Part shown: positions 12,401-18,584 of the stretch, one piece after another | Layout of the letters: the number at the start of each line of letters is the position of its first letter | Position numbering within the stretch: position 1 is the stretch's first letter | Assembly: GCA_937923575.1 (NCBI GenBank) | Contig: CALDUL010000078.1 | Location: 1 to 37,655 of the forward strand | Direction: 5' to 3' | Origin: an uncultured Algimonas sp. | GTDB taxonomy: Bacteria; Pseudomonadota; Alphaproteobacteria; Caulobacterales; Maricaulaceae | DNA length: 37,655 nt | The notes under the pieces: generated by a model | What the model saw: the letters and a program-made list of their open reading frames with translations, nothing else | What the model was told of the DNA's origin: nothing | The model's database searches: none | Translations under genes and position numbers: made by a program

Positions 12401-15400
12401 AGACCACCCGCTGGCAGGGCTGGGCAGGACACGTTCGCAATCAAGTTGTCGGAAACCGTGATCGGATCGGTCAGCGTCGTGTTGCCGGTATTGGTGACGA
12501 CATACTCATAAGTCGTGACATCACCGGGCAGCTCGAAATTCACGTCGGTCGCGGTCTTGAGGACGGACATGGCGGGATTCTGGTCGGCGTCGACTGTCGC
12601 AGTGTCCGTGGCCGCGTCGAGCGTGCCGCCCGCTGGCGTGCCAGTCGCAGTGACGATATTGGTCACGTCGCCCGCATCAATATCGGCTTGCGTGACCGTA
12701 TCCGTGGCCAGGCATGTGACCGTCTCCGTCGGGTCGAGAACGGCGTCGCCATTCCCCTGCCCCGCGACGTCGCAGCTCACCGCGCCGATGCGGTCGTCCG
12801 AGACGTTTAGTGCGGAAATCGCGACATTGCCGGAGTTGGAAATCACGAAGCTGTAGTCCAGCTCATCGCCGACAGCCGCGTAGCTCGCATCCAGTGCGGT
12901 CTTGACGATGGTCAGCGCAGGTGTCTGCGTCGCGTCGACGGTCTCGGTCCCCGTGGCAGGCGCCAGCGTTCCGCCGGCGGGAGTGCCTGAGGCCGTCGCG
13001 TTGTTGACGACAGACCCCGCGTCGAGGTCGGCTTGCGTGACTGTATCGGTCGCGGTGCAGACGACTGTCTCACCGGGATCGAGCGCGGCATCGCCGTTCC
13101 CTTGGGCAGTGACTGCGCAGACGACTGTATCGATCCGGTCATCCGTCACCGCGAGGTCCGCAATGCTGACATTGCCGGTGTTGGACACGGTATAGTCATA
13201 GGTCAGCACGTCATCGACGGCCGTGTATTCGGTCTCGCGCGCGGCTTTGGCGAGCGTGAGAGCGGGCATCTGATCGGCGGAGGTCGTGGCCGTGGCATCG
13301 GGCGAGGTCGTCGTGCCATCAGTCGCGCGGGCTGTATTGACGACCGAACCGGCGTCCAGATCCGCTTGGGTGATCGCATAATCCATGGTGCAGGACAGCG
13401 TCGCATTGGGCGCAAGACCGCCCGCTGGCAGTGCGTCGCACTGCACGGCGCGCGGGGGCTGCACGCGGTCATCATCGACACTGATGGCGGAGGTGATCGT
13501 GACGTTACCGGTGTTCGTCACGACGAAATCATAGGTGACGATTTCGTTCACCGCCGAGAAGGACGCGGCGCGGGCCGTCTTGGTCAGCGAGAGCGCGGGC
13601 GACTGGTCGGCGGAAACGGTCTGAGTGTCCGTGACAGGCGCGAGGGTACCACCTGCGGGCGTGCCGTTCGCCGTCGCGACATTGGTGACCGAGCCTGCAT
13701 CGAGATCGGCTTGCGTAACCGTGTCGGTACCGGAGCAGGTCGTGGAGGCGCCGGGCGCGAGCGTCGTGACAGGGCACGTTACCGAGGCGATCCGGTCATC
13801 TGTCACGGTCAGCGCAGCGATCTCGACATTGCCGGTATTCTCGACATCGAACTCGTAGCGCAGCGTGTCGTTGACGGCGGCAAAGGTCGTATCCAGCGCG
13901 CGCTTGGTAATCGACAGTTCTGGCGACTGCGTGCCGGATACGGTGACCGTATCGGTCGGCGGAACGAGGGTCCCACGCGCAGGCGTACCGGTGGCGGTGG
14001 CGTTATTGACGACCGAGCCAAAGTCCAGATCGGCTTGCGTGACGGAGTAATCGGCCGTGCAAGTCGTGGTCTCGCCAGGCGCGAGCACCGTGACCGGGCA
14101 GGAGACGGACGCGATCTTGTCGTCCGAGATCGACAGGTCGGAAACAGTGACATTGCCGGTGTTGGCGACGACATATTCATAGGAGAGCACGTCGTTCACA
14201 GCCGTGAAGTCGTTGTCGAGCGCGCGCTTGGTTATCGTCAGCGCCGGGCTCGGCCCTTCGGTCTGCGCGCTGGCATCGTCTGTGGCTGCCGGCAGCGTGC
14301 CCCGTGCGGGCGTTGCGCTCAGCGTGGCGGTGTTGGTGATCGGCGTGCCCGCGTCAACGTCCGCCTGGGTGACCGTATAGGTGGCCGTGAAGGTGGTGGA
14401 CTGGCCGACGCCGAGATCGGAGACGGTCGCCGGCGTGATTGCGGACAGAGTGCCCGCACCGTTGTGGACGTCGGAGACCGACAGGGCCGACAGCGAGACA
14501 TTGCCCGCATTGGTCACGACGTAGCTGTAGGTTACCACATCGCCTTCGGCCAGATCGCTGTCCGGCGAGGCCGTCTTGACCAGCGTGGCAAGCGGTTCGG
14601 CCGCGCGCGGGGTGACCGTCTCGTCCGCCGTCGGAGGCGTGAACGTGCCGCCCGCCGGAGTGGCCGACGCCGTCGCCGTGTTCGTGATCGGCGTGCCCGC
14701 GTCGATGTCTGCCTGGGTGATGGTGTAGGTCGCGGTGAAGGTCGCGCTATCGCCCGGCGCGATGGTCGCGACATTGGCGGGCGTGATGGCCGACAGCGCG
14801 CCCGTGCCGGAATGGACATCCGAGACGCCGACATTGTTCAGCGCGACATTGCCGGTGTTGGTCAGGGTATAGCTATAGGTGATGACGTCATCGACGACGA
14901 CGCCGGCTGTCTTGTCGGCGGTCTTGGTCAATGTGGAGGCCGGCTGCGGGTCCTCGACCGAGACGCTCTCGCTATCATTCACCGGATCGAGTGTGCCGCG
15001 CGCAGGCGTGGCGGATACGGTCGCCGTGTTCGTGATCGCCGTGCCCGCATCGATGTCGGCCTGGGTGACGGTGTAGTCGGCCGTGAACTCGACGAAGTCG
15101 CCAACGGCGAGCGACGCGACAGAGGACGGGCTGATCGCGCCCAGCGTGCCCGTGCCATTATGCGCGTCCGTGACGCTCACGCCCGACAGACTGACATTGC
15201 CCGTATTGGTGACGCGGTAGCTATAGGTGATGACGTCGCCGACGGCGACATCGGTCGTGTCGGACGCGGTCTTGGCCAGCGTCATGGCGGGCGCGGGCGC
15301 TTCGACCGTGACGGACTCGGTCGCGGTCGGATCGCTCAGCGTGCCGCGCGCGGGCGTGCCGGTGGCGGTCGCGGTGTTGGACACGGGCGTGCCCGCATCA

Positions 15401-18123
15401 ACATCGGCCTGGGTGATGGTGTACTCGGCCGTGAAGGTCGCGTCGTCGCCGGGCAGCAGGATGGCGACGGATGCGGGCGTGATCGCGCCCAGCGCGCCGG
15501 AGCCACCATGGGCGTCGCTCACGCTGACGTCGGTAATGGTCGTGTTGCCGCTGTTGCGGACCACATAGCTATAGGTGACGACGTCGCCTTCCGCCAGATC
15601 GGCATCCGACGAAGCGGTCTTGGCCAAGCTCAGAGCGGGCGAGGCAGCAGAGACGGCGACGGACTCATCGGCCGTGGGCGGGATCAGCGTGCCGCGCGCA
15701 GGCGTGGCGGTCGCAGTCGCGGTGTTGGTGATCGGCGCGCCCGCATCGACATCGGCCTGAGTGATCTCGTACTCGGCGGTGAACTCGGCGAAGTCGCCGG
15801 GCTCGATCACGGCAACGCTCGCCGGGCTGATCGCGCCCAGCGTGCCCGTACCCGCATGCACATCGGTGATGCTCGCATCGCTCAGGCGCACATTGCCGGT
15901 GTTCGTCAGACGGTAGGTATAGGTGATGATCTGTCCGGCAACGACATCCGTCATGTCCGAGGCCGTCTTGCTCAGCGTGGCCTGCGGATCGGCCGCCTCG
16001 ATTGTGACGCTCTCGTCAGCCGTCACAGCGGCCAGCGTGCCGCGTGCGGGCGTTGCGCTCAGCGTAGCGGTGTTGGTGATCGGCGTGCCCGCGTCAACGT
16101 CCGCCTGGGTGACCGTATAGGTGGCCGTGAAGTCCTGGGTGTCGCCCGGTGCGAGGCTGGCAAGGTTCGAAGGGCTGATCGTGCCAAGGGAGCCCTGTCC
16201 GCCGTGAACATCGGAGATGCTGAGCGCGGTGAGCGTCACGTCACCCGTGTTGGCGACCGAATATGTGTAGGTAATCGTCTGACCCGCTTGAAGATCCGTG
16301 TCGTCGGATGCGGTCTTGGTCAAAACGGCAAGCGGCGCGGGCTCGCCGAGGGTAACGCTGGCATCCGCGGTTGGATTGGTCAGCGTGCCGCGGGTGGGCG
16401 ACAGGTCCGCAGTGGCTGTATTCGTGATTGGAGCCCCGGCGTCGAAATCGGCCTGAGTGACCGTGTAGGTCGCGGTGAAGTCCTGGCTGTCACCGGGTGC
16501 GAGAGTGGCTGTGGCGGGCGTGATCGCGGACAGAGTGCCGGAGCCTGATTGCACATCGGACACCGATGCATCGATGGTGACATTGCCGGTGTTGGCCACC
16601 GTGTAGGTGTAGGTGATGAGATCGCCCTCTTCGGCGTCCGATCCGGGCGACGCCAGCTTGGCGAATGTGGCAGCCGGATTGGGTGCGACAAGCGTGATGG
16701 TTTCGTCGGCGGACACGTTAGCGACCGTACCGCGCTTGGGCGTGGCGGATGCCGTGGCCGTATTGTCGATGGTCGGACCCGCATCCAGGTCGCCCTGCTG
16801 CACGACATAGGTCGCCGTGAATGTCTGGCTCTGGTTCGGGCCGAGGTCATCGCGTTCGGCCGGCGTGATCGCCGACAGCGTGCCAATGCCGGCGTGGACA
16901 TCGGTGATGGTCACATCGTCCAGCGTGATGTTGCCCGTGTTCTGGACCACATAGGTGTAGGTGATGGTATCGCCCGCGTCGACAGCCGTTGTTTTGGACG
17001 CGGTCTTGGTCAAGGTCATGGAATTGTCGGAGTCGGGTCCGGGGATCGAAAGTGTCCCCGAGACATTGCCAAGCGTCCCTTCGGTCGGCGTGGCCGTTAC
17101 ATTGGCGGTGTTCACGAAGACGACATCGTCGTCGATATTGGCCTGAGTGACGGAGTGCTGACCCGAACAGGTCATCGTCTGGCCGGAATTAAGCGCTGTC
17201 AGCGGGCAGCTCACGGCCCCGGTGATAAAGCTGTCGTCCACGACCACATTGGTCAGACGAACCGAGCCGATGTTGGTGACGAGAAAGCTATAGTTGATGA
17301 TATCGCCCACGGCCGAGTATTCCGTGCGGTCGGCGGTCTTCTCGATCGTGATGCCGGGTGCGACTTCCGGCGTGCCGGTCGCGTCCACGCCGTCGCGGAA
17401 GAACCAGGCGTTGTCGCCGCGCGTCGTGCTGGATCCCGTATCCTCATCGCGGATGAAGGGTGTGGTCGATCCCGTGGAGAAGATATTGTCCAGAACATTG
17501 GGCGCCAAATCGAACCAGGCCGTGCTGGTTTCGGTCGTGCCCTGATTGCGGAAGCAGTTTTCGGTGTTCGACACCTGGGTCGTGCCCGTCAGGTTGGTGC
17601 GCTGGACAGAATTGGGCGCCAGGTCCGACAGGCTGGACACGGGCAGGCCGTTCACTTGGAACGACACGTCCTGATAATCGAAATTGCCAGGACAGGCGTC
17701 GGCGTCGCGCACGGTCAGTCGCGCATAGCCTTCGGAGATGCCGCCGCCAAAATATTCCGAACACGTGACTGTGCCGCAGTTCAGCGCCTGTGTTGGGCCG
17801 AGCTGGAAGGTCGGAATTCCGCGGAACGCAGCGGGATCGCCCGTGCCGGCAAAGCCTTGGAACTGGGTCGATGGATTGACGAACTGGTAGTAGATGTTCC
17901 CATTGTCGCCGATCAGCACAAACATCGTGCCGCCCACGGGCGGGTAGGTACTTGGGATCGCGCCGTTGCCATTGGGGACGGTTTCCGTGAACGTCGTCGC
18001 GTGCGCGTCCGTCGCCATCCCCGTACTCAGCATCACCGTTGTCAGACCGCCCAGAACCAGCTGGGCTGCCCGCTTCGTCACGGTTGCAGCCTTAAAACGA
18101 AGTCGCGCTATTCTTGCAGACAT
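457..18123 (-). CDS. Giant secreted repeat protein with C-terminal outer-membrane beta-barrel (about 5,890 aa)
   Basis: One uninterrupted frame encodes a signal peptide (MSARIARLRFKAATV..., hydrophobic core, cleavage near DAHAT) and a unique N-terminal domain of about 230 residues. Then come about 33 tandem Ig-like repeats of 107-116 residues with the DUF7507/DUF11 pattern (GD.I.Y.Y.VTNTGNVT...VTQADLDAGSVTN) and three divergent repeats. The rest is an aspartate-rich DRDGDG segment, an SdrD-B-like domain, an unassigned region and a barrel of about 870 residues ending in Phe (VVGKF), a typical BAM-recognition end. The product should be anchored in the outer membrane; surface display and an adhesive or structural role are inferred. 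Start: ATG at 18123 precedes the signal peptide directly. A TTG at 18132 lies 8 bases after GGAAAGAGG and may be the true start; a GTG at 18165 is less likely. The gene is monocistronic, has a terminator, and faces an HxlR regulator. Confidence 0.9.
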   Translation of the reverse strand: MSARIARLRFKAATVTKRAAQLVLGGLTTVMLSTGMATDAHATTFTETVPNGNGAIPSTYPPVGGTMFVLIGDNGNIYYQFVNPSTQFQGFAGTGDPAAFRGIPTFQLGPTQALNCGTVTCSEYFGGGISEGYARLTVRDADACPGNFDYQDVSFQVNGLPVSSLSDLAPNSVQRTNLTGTTQVSNTENCFRNQGTTETSTAWFDLAPNVLDNIFSTGSTTPFIRDEDTGSSTTRGDNAWFFRDGVDATGTPEVAPGITIEKTADRTEYSAVGDIINYSFLVTNIGSVRLTNVVVDDSFITGAVSCPLTALNSGQTMTCSGQHSVTQANIDDDVVFVNTANVTATPTEGTLGNVSGTLSIPGPDSDNSMTLTKTASKTTAVDAGDTITYTYVVQNTGNITLDDVTITDVHAGIGTLSAITPAERDDLGPNQSQTFTATYVVQQGDLDAGPTIDNTATASATPKRGTVANVSADETITLVAPNPAATFAKLASPGSDAEEGDLITYTYTVANTGNVTIDASVSDVQSGSGTLSAITPATATLAPGDSQDFTATYTVTQADFDAGAPITNTATADLSPTRGTLTNPTADASVTLGEPAPLAVLTKTASDDTDLQAGQTITYTYSVANTGDVTLTALSISDVHGGQGSLGTISPSNLASLAPGDTQDFTATYTVTQADVDAGTPITNTATLSATPARGTLAAVTADESVTIEAADPQATLSKTASDMTDVVAGQIITYTYRLTNTGNVRLSDASITDVHAGTGTLGAISPASVAVIEPGDFAEFTAEYEITQADVDAGAPITNTATATATPARGTLIPPTADESVAVSAASPALSLAKTASSDADLAEGDVVTYSYVVRNSGNTTITDVSVSDAHGGSGALGAITPASVAILLPGDDATFTAEYTITQADVDAGTPVSNTATATGTPARGTLSDPTATESVTVEAPAPAMTLAKTASDTTDVAVGDVITYSYRVTNTGNVSLSGVSVTDAHNGTGTLGAISPSSVASLAVGDFVEFTADYTVTQADIDAGTAITNTATVSATPARGTLDPVNDSESVSVEDPQPASTLTKTADKTAGVVVDDVITYSYTLTNTGNVALNNVGVSDVHSGTGALSAITPANVATIAPGDSATFTATYTITQADIDAGTPITNTATASATPAGGTFTPPTADETVTPRAAEPLATLVKTASPDSDLAEGDVVTYSYVVTNAGNVSLSALSVSDVHNGAGTLSAITPATVSDLGVGQSTTFTATYTVTQADVDAGTPITNTATLSATPARGTLPAATDDASAQTEGPSPALTITKRALDNDFTAVNDVLSYEYVVANTGNVTVSDLSISDDKIASVSCPVTVLAPGETTTCTADYSVTQADLDFGSVVNNATATGTPARGTLVPPTDTVTVSGTQSPELSITKRALDTTFAAVNDTLRYEFDVENTGNVEIAALTVTDDRIASVTCPVTTLAPGASTTCSGTDTVTQADLDAGSVTNVATANGTPAGGTLAPVTDTQTVSADQSPALSLTKTARAASFSAVNEIVTYDFVVTNTGNVTITSAISVDDDRVQPPRAVQCDALPAGGLAPNATLSCTMDYAITQADLDAGSVVNTARATDGTTTSPDATATTSADQMPALTLAKAARETEYTAVDDVLTYDYTVSNTGNVSIADLAVTDDRIDTVVCAVTAQGNGDAALDPGETVVCTATDTVTQADLDAGSVVNNATASGTPAGGTLAPATGTETVDATQTPALTIVKTALDASYAAVGDELDYSFVISNSGNVAISALNVSDDRIGAVSCDVAGQGNGDAVLDPTETVTCLATDTVTQADIDAGDVTNIVTATGTPAGGTLDAATDTATVDADQNPAMSVLKTATDVNFELPGDVTTYEYVVTNTGNTTLTDPITVSDNLIANVSCPALPAGGLAPAATLTCSAQYTATQADIDAGQVTNLASANSGALSSPQTSETIPADQSPALSVIKEALTTTFAAPGDVVTYRFTLSNDGNVTLTGTTEVVDDKIGTIECFIGNFTPGSTQVCEADYSVTQADIDNGSVTNQAFAQKDTLVSAPVSETVDATVSPALDFAKRAVDTSFAAAGDTLRFAFDLTNSGNVTLSAISVSDPLIPSLSCPTTTLAPGATATCTGEYTLTQADVDAGTVTNTATAMATPPGGTPLDQTASATVTGNPQTDVSFAKRAVSTNFANAGDVLSFAFDVANIGTTTLSNIAIDDPLAGTVACPTTTLAPGQSTVCTADYTVTQADVDAGNVENTATLSADGPDGTAVPSQTDTASVDGTRTPALAIAKTSPQSDFSAVGDTLSYEFAVTNTGNVVVTNIVVSDDRIATVNCPVTTLAPGASTTCTGTDTVTQSDLDAGSVTNVATVSATPPAGTTLAPVTDTLTIDANQTRSLDIAKTAAQSDYDSVGDVIDYRYVITNTGNVTITDAVTVNDDRIASISCPALPAGGLLPGAQLTCSASDIITQADLDAGSVTNTASATDGTTTSPEVSETVTADSQPSLSMTKTADPQVFDTLGQTVSYAYVITNTGNVSLTDALAVSDNRITVSCPALPAGGLAPNAQITCTGTDTVSQDDLDAGRIENTATATSGTTQSSPVTEVATADPQPALDIVKRALSAGFAAAGERIDYAYDVTNTGNVTITDAVSVSDDRIASVSCPALPSGRLAPGAVLTCSASYTVTQADVDAGSVTNLASASIPGTSSPTVSETVDAMQAPALDIVKTALQTQFDTVGDVLSYRYDVRNTGNVTLSGAIDVSDDRIASVTCPALPMAGLAPNAMISCTATYLVTQADLDAGFVTNTATASNGSTVSDPDMATVSADQGPALNIVKRALTQTFDTPGDVVSYEFDVTNTGNVTLTDPVTVADDKIASVSCPALPNGQLLPGESVTCAADYIVTQTDIDAGLVTNVASATSGTVVSPTVEKRVFATRMSSLEIDKRATTINFNLPGDIVTYQYTVTNSGNVTITNPITVADNRIPSVVCPALPAGGLAPGADLVCMADFVVTQDNLDVGVVTNIATATDGTVTSAPDSETIPANANPALEVRKSSMTPDYATVGETITYRFEIENTGNVTLTNTVQVIDNKIGAIDCFTGNLVPGQIEVCTADYTVTQADIDAGSLTNDAYAEHPRASSPPVFVTIPAVQMPALDVVKTARSASFDSVGDVLDYAFVVTNTGNVTLRLPVEITDSRINDVRCPALPANGLAPNATLTCTGSDTVAQADIDSGQVVNLATARSGNTVSTQVSETVDADQNPALDMVKTARSNDFATVGDVLDYSYTITNTGNVTVTDALSISDDRIGTIACPALPAGGLVPNATLTCTASDTVTQADLDAGSVTNIATATDGTTTTPPATATIDGTQEPALSLAKTALDTSYAAVGDELRYEYVLTNTGNVTLTDAVSVSDDRIAEVTCPALPAGGLPPSATLTCTASDTVTQADIDAGSVTNTAMGRSGTIETAPVSETVNAATAPALSLEKRALDTQFDAAGDQLSYEYIVTNAGNVTVTQAITVSDDRIANVTCPALPSGGLLPGAQITCTGTDTVTQADVDAGTVTNTASATDGTTTSPTESATVNGDRAPAYTVDKRALSSTFTAVGDTLSYEYIVRNTGNVTLTDAVAITDDRIADVTCPALPGGGLVPGATLSCFGEDVVTQADLDAGTVTNIATAQVGTQTPSAPDTVSVTATQEPSLTIAKSANATALTEAGQIVTYSYVVTNTGNVTLTDPVTVSDDKIATVVCPAELIAPTETLTCAADYTVTQMDLDAGFVTNIATASSGDTVSSPDSVTIETEAAPGLSIVKRATTESFVQVGDIVSYAYDVTNTGNQTLTERVSVTDDKIDTVVCPTTLLAPSESLTCTADYAVTQADIDAGSVTNLASADSGDAGSPEVSETVTADRMPRLSLQKTVASSVQVGGPIYDLTYDLVLENTGNVTLTGLSLIDDLRTTLAPAVIYADPTTTADGPLTGTLNAGYDGAATTELFDGSGALAVGERATVTLTVRVDATIAGPAQGNTAFANAAELSSPVPSNDPSVTPGSGDDLQPTPHPLEDRDGDGAPDIFESFEEDRDGDGIPDALDYDPTGYFYCEENGGILSGGRIAVNGPAGRNSAIGTLNNIVIVEDGTDGFYQFYVTEPGEYELELTYPTTGNVSTARLPETEVLDATSLLPANPAVIGSTEVADTNRLADAGLPANPRFYTRFAFEAGDPSVLANNIPLRDCGVPGLTTTKSVVSGPELDADGRQLLTYALRVENTGETQLNGVSLIDNLQETFGPDRVSLMNLRMTDDSSSNAKIDTRYDGATFAETLDSTSSLAPGDSVTVELDIAVSPDRAGDFVNTVNATALTPLDGSPITASADASVELVPLSDASQLTVTKTAQPRTVQIGDPVLYRIEVTNDSGSTMTDLRITDRLPQGFAFVPGSARVSDGGEPVVSEPLVQSRGVLSWDIALGEDAPLDTLDPGETLAVSLRLLAGPNVEFGAHENQAFAESLRDGSRSEIATAVVDYIPEPSFDCTPVLGRVYDDVNQNGYPDDGEPGLPGVRLATVNGDIITTDEFGRYHIPCASIPDAERGSNFLLKLDDRTLPLAYNVTTENPRVVRATRGKFVKMNFGAAHRPLVRVDLFAADLENGRIRTDAAERAASVLLQARAERADMERALIVYHAEEGELVESAQGKLQVALAMVRDLDGGLTDIALQADWGTHRPADIAPYGTEDGERFVQAGQVFDTDGEQPRPGNRDRIRFGEGEDGRVTRMEPIDGPRGDRSTRLAEDGFGLRQDGDDPVFDGPSVGRRSTGPDASTRPNRLQRWLDWGNATTPYADAMEVETTVSALDTLKRLNAQANVVSDGEGGARIIHAEGYWNYDAYVTRAELRLFEAKSSTRGEPLATATFADGQARLPIIDGVLPRDLSYVLRVYGIDGQGFDETAPKSLDLGEAEFDLTPAEWEGERFTAFGHSTLLVDRLRTPGGTVRVYGRNVSSDTVQVMGQTVRVDEAGRFVAEQILPSGEQSVTIEASDGYRIMRSVDVSARDTFFVAQVEATIGQNIARDADGDRSYEDGRVAFYVRSKLNDRWAVTATADTGEAGLGNLLNGLDDKDVNSLLRRLDPDRYYPTYGDESTIEQDAPTSGRVYARIERDDDYLLWGNYQTQFTDTEFGRVRRTLYGAKLRWDGGGAPTALGDERTELTAFIAEGGSRQGRDVLRGTGGSVYYLRHGDIAIGSEIVRVETRDSVSGLVLESRRLTYGTDYDLDFIQGRVLLTQPLGSTTDDGRLFRDGNQSGNESVLVVDYEYTPVFGASDDAAVYGARVSRWLGDSFKLGATYNHDTDGGAESDLYGIDATLQFAPRSYVKAEYARTEGLGVQAFRSNDGGFTYAAQDRGGVAGQNSADGLALEAAVNFDDFAAIGWDGTTYAYYRNRDAGFAGYSEATDQAIEQFGGGMDIGLSEGLRLKARADITDEQTVGSRSYAEASVEAAVNERVTLRGGVAFSDDSRGNSGTSIGGRVDYKLDDSNSLYAFGQLGLEGDNTRTTDRIGAGAEVRLSKNVLGGGEISTGEDGLGARASLRFEHEDGDESYLAYDLPLNSQLAANLGTLNVGTRQRYGDALSIYGEERFQFADQGLHGLTHAYGIDYSPGNWSFGVSAEIGTVDQFDRESFAGKASWRNERMSAGVSAEWREDENIETGDERRTWLLRSTARYEASDELKLQGKFNLAKSDQSRPDAQLGPQSFNNAEFIEASIAAAYRPIWDDRFNLLAKLVWLDDLSPTSQRFGGQTLDYRQKSMIASVDGSYDVTPRWTLGGKYAYRSGEVTSSRDQLDFTKSEADLLIARLDYHATSKWDATVELRHLDIGSGIITRDGGLAGLYRHVGDNAKIGAGLTWGGVEEQYLSAREEDAVGWFFNVVGKF
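460..3090 (-). other. C-terminal beta-barrel region of the giant protein
   Basis: The last roughly 870 residues alternate polar and hydrophobic residues in short strands separated by D/G/N-rich turns, and the protein ends in an aromatic Phe. The start of the region includes YYPTYGDEST, APTSGRVYARIERDDDYL and WGNYQTQF. I associate these with outer-membrane domains at the C-terminus of large DUF11-type proteins (recalled, not searched). Strand count and pore shape cannot be judged by eye. Confidence 0.7.
4465..4620 (-). other. SdrD-B-like / carboxypeptidase-regulatory-like domain
   Basis: The segment reads GRVYDDVNQNGYPDDGEPGL, then PGVRL, TTDEFGRYHIPC. This matches the SdrD B / prealbumin-like pattern (D.N.NG..D.GE.G..GV.L, then T...G.Y.) that often bridges surface repeats to an anchor. 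The acidic D/N loop is a likely calcium site. Confidence 0.7.
5915..6005 (-). other. Aspartate-rich calcium-binding-like repeats
   Basis: Two adjacent DRDGDG-type motifs (EDRDGDGAPDIFESFEEDRD and DRDGDGIPDALDYDPTG) follow the repeat array. They resemble thrombospondin type-3 / dockerin-like calcium-binding loops. Calcium binding is inferred from the motif. Confidence 0.7.
14303..14392 (-). repeat. Near-identical 90-base tract, copy in unit 9
   Basis: This matches 16043-16132 with one mismatch (14326 versus 16066). The offset is exactly 1,740 bases, which equals five 348-base units. It encodes the second half of the unit (TVTQADVDAGTPITNTATLS). Confidence 0.85.
16043..16132 (-). repeat. Near-identical 90-base tract, copy in unit 4
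   Basis: This is the partner of 14303-14392, with one mismatch in 90 bases. The neighbouring parts of the two units diverge immediately at the downstream end (from 16133), which fits short-patch gene conversion or recent unequal exchange. Confidence 0.85.
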
Positions 18124-18180
18124 CTCAGACAATGTTTCGTCCTCTTTCCGGCCCCGGGCGATCACTCAAGCGCTCAAGAA

Positions 18181-18553
18181 GATAACGAATGGCTAAGATT
18201 GGTTCAGACAAGTGGTTAACAGAACGTTATCGTTCATCTGAGCGACAGGTGTATTAACAGAGCGGGTCGCCGACGTCATACCCCATTGATTATACAGTAT
18301 TTTTAAAACGGCATTCGTTAACAGCGCACGCGTGGAGGTCGGCGTGTTTTGCAAGAGTTACGTTTTGAGAGCGACCCAGAATGGTCGACTTCCAAACCGT
18401 AACCAGGCCACGCTTCGGGAAGATTTAATGGTCGCAAATCCGCCCCGGGTTTTGACCCGCTCGCGCCGTCAGGGCGGTCGATGTCGGCCAAAGCTTCACA
18501 AACACAGGTTTTGGCGCTGCGTTTTGATCAACCTTAGATGTCGTCGTTAACAC
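18181..18553. promoter_or_regulatory. Divergent upstream region with TTAACAG / CGTTAACA motif cluster
   Basis: The 461 bases between the giant gene and the HxlR regulator contain no credible gene. TTAACAG occurs at 18216-18222, 18254-18260 and 18318-18324, and CGTTAACA at 18316-18323 and 18545-18552. GATAACG (18181-18187) and its inverse CGTTATC (18225-18231) flank the first site. An AT-rich patch at 18285-18308 (GATTATACAGTATTTTTAAA) is the best promoter-like stretch. The binding protein is unknown; the adjacent HxlR regulator is the obvious candidate, by inference. Confidence 0.4.
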
Positions 18554-18584
18554 ACTGATTACTTTTCGTGCCCAATGGAACGGA

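Larger units (their letters stand above)
14240..17020 (-). repeat. Block of eight cysteine-free repeats (units 2-9)
   Basis: Units 2 to 9 carry DVH.G.G.LS.ITP and TATYTVTQADVDAG.PITN, with no cysteine, and average about 347 bases. Unit 1 and units 10 to 33 instead carry D.RI..V.CP and TCT...TVTQADLDAGSVTN, with two cysteines per unit. The block is contiguous and sits one unit in from the N-terminal end of the array. Confidence 0.8.
6440..17360 (-). repeat. Array of about 33 tandem DUF7507-type repeats inside the giant gene
   Basis: About 10.9 kb encodes 33 consecutive units of roughly 320-350 bases. Each opens with a K(T/R)A motif (for example LTKTAS, IVKRAL), continues with GD.ITY.Y.VTNTGNVT and ends with VTQADLDAGSVTNTATA. 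Units differ enough that the DNA is only moderately similar, apart from local near-identical tracts. Three more divergent relatives follow (near 6300-6440, 5100-5480 and 4640-5040). Confidence 0.85.

Noticed and set aside
13033-16548. 1,171-codon plus-strand open frame, continued by another at 16549-18219
   Set aside because: Antisense shadow of the repeat array. Its apparent periodicity (repeated RDRRARIDVGLGD-like stretches) mirrors the sense repeats, and there is no signal peptide or ribosome site.
6440-17360. Regularly spaced repeats considered as a CRISPR or satellite array
   Set aside because: The period is 320-350 bases, the repeats are coding and vary between copies, and there are no short identical repeats with unique spacers.
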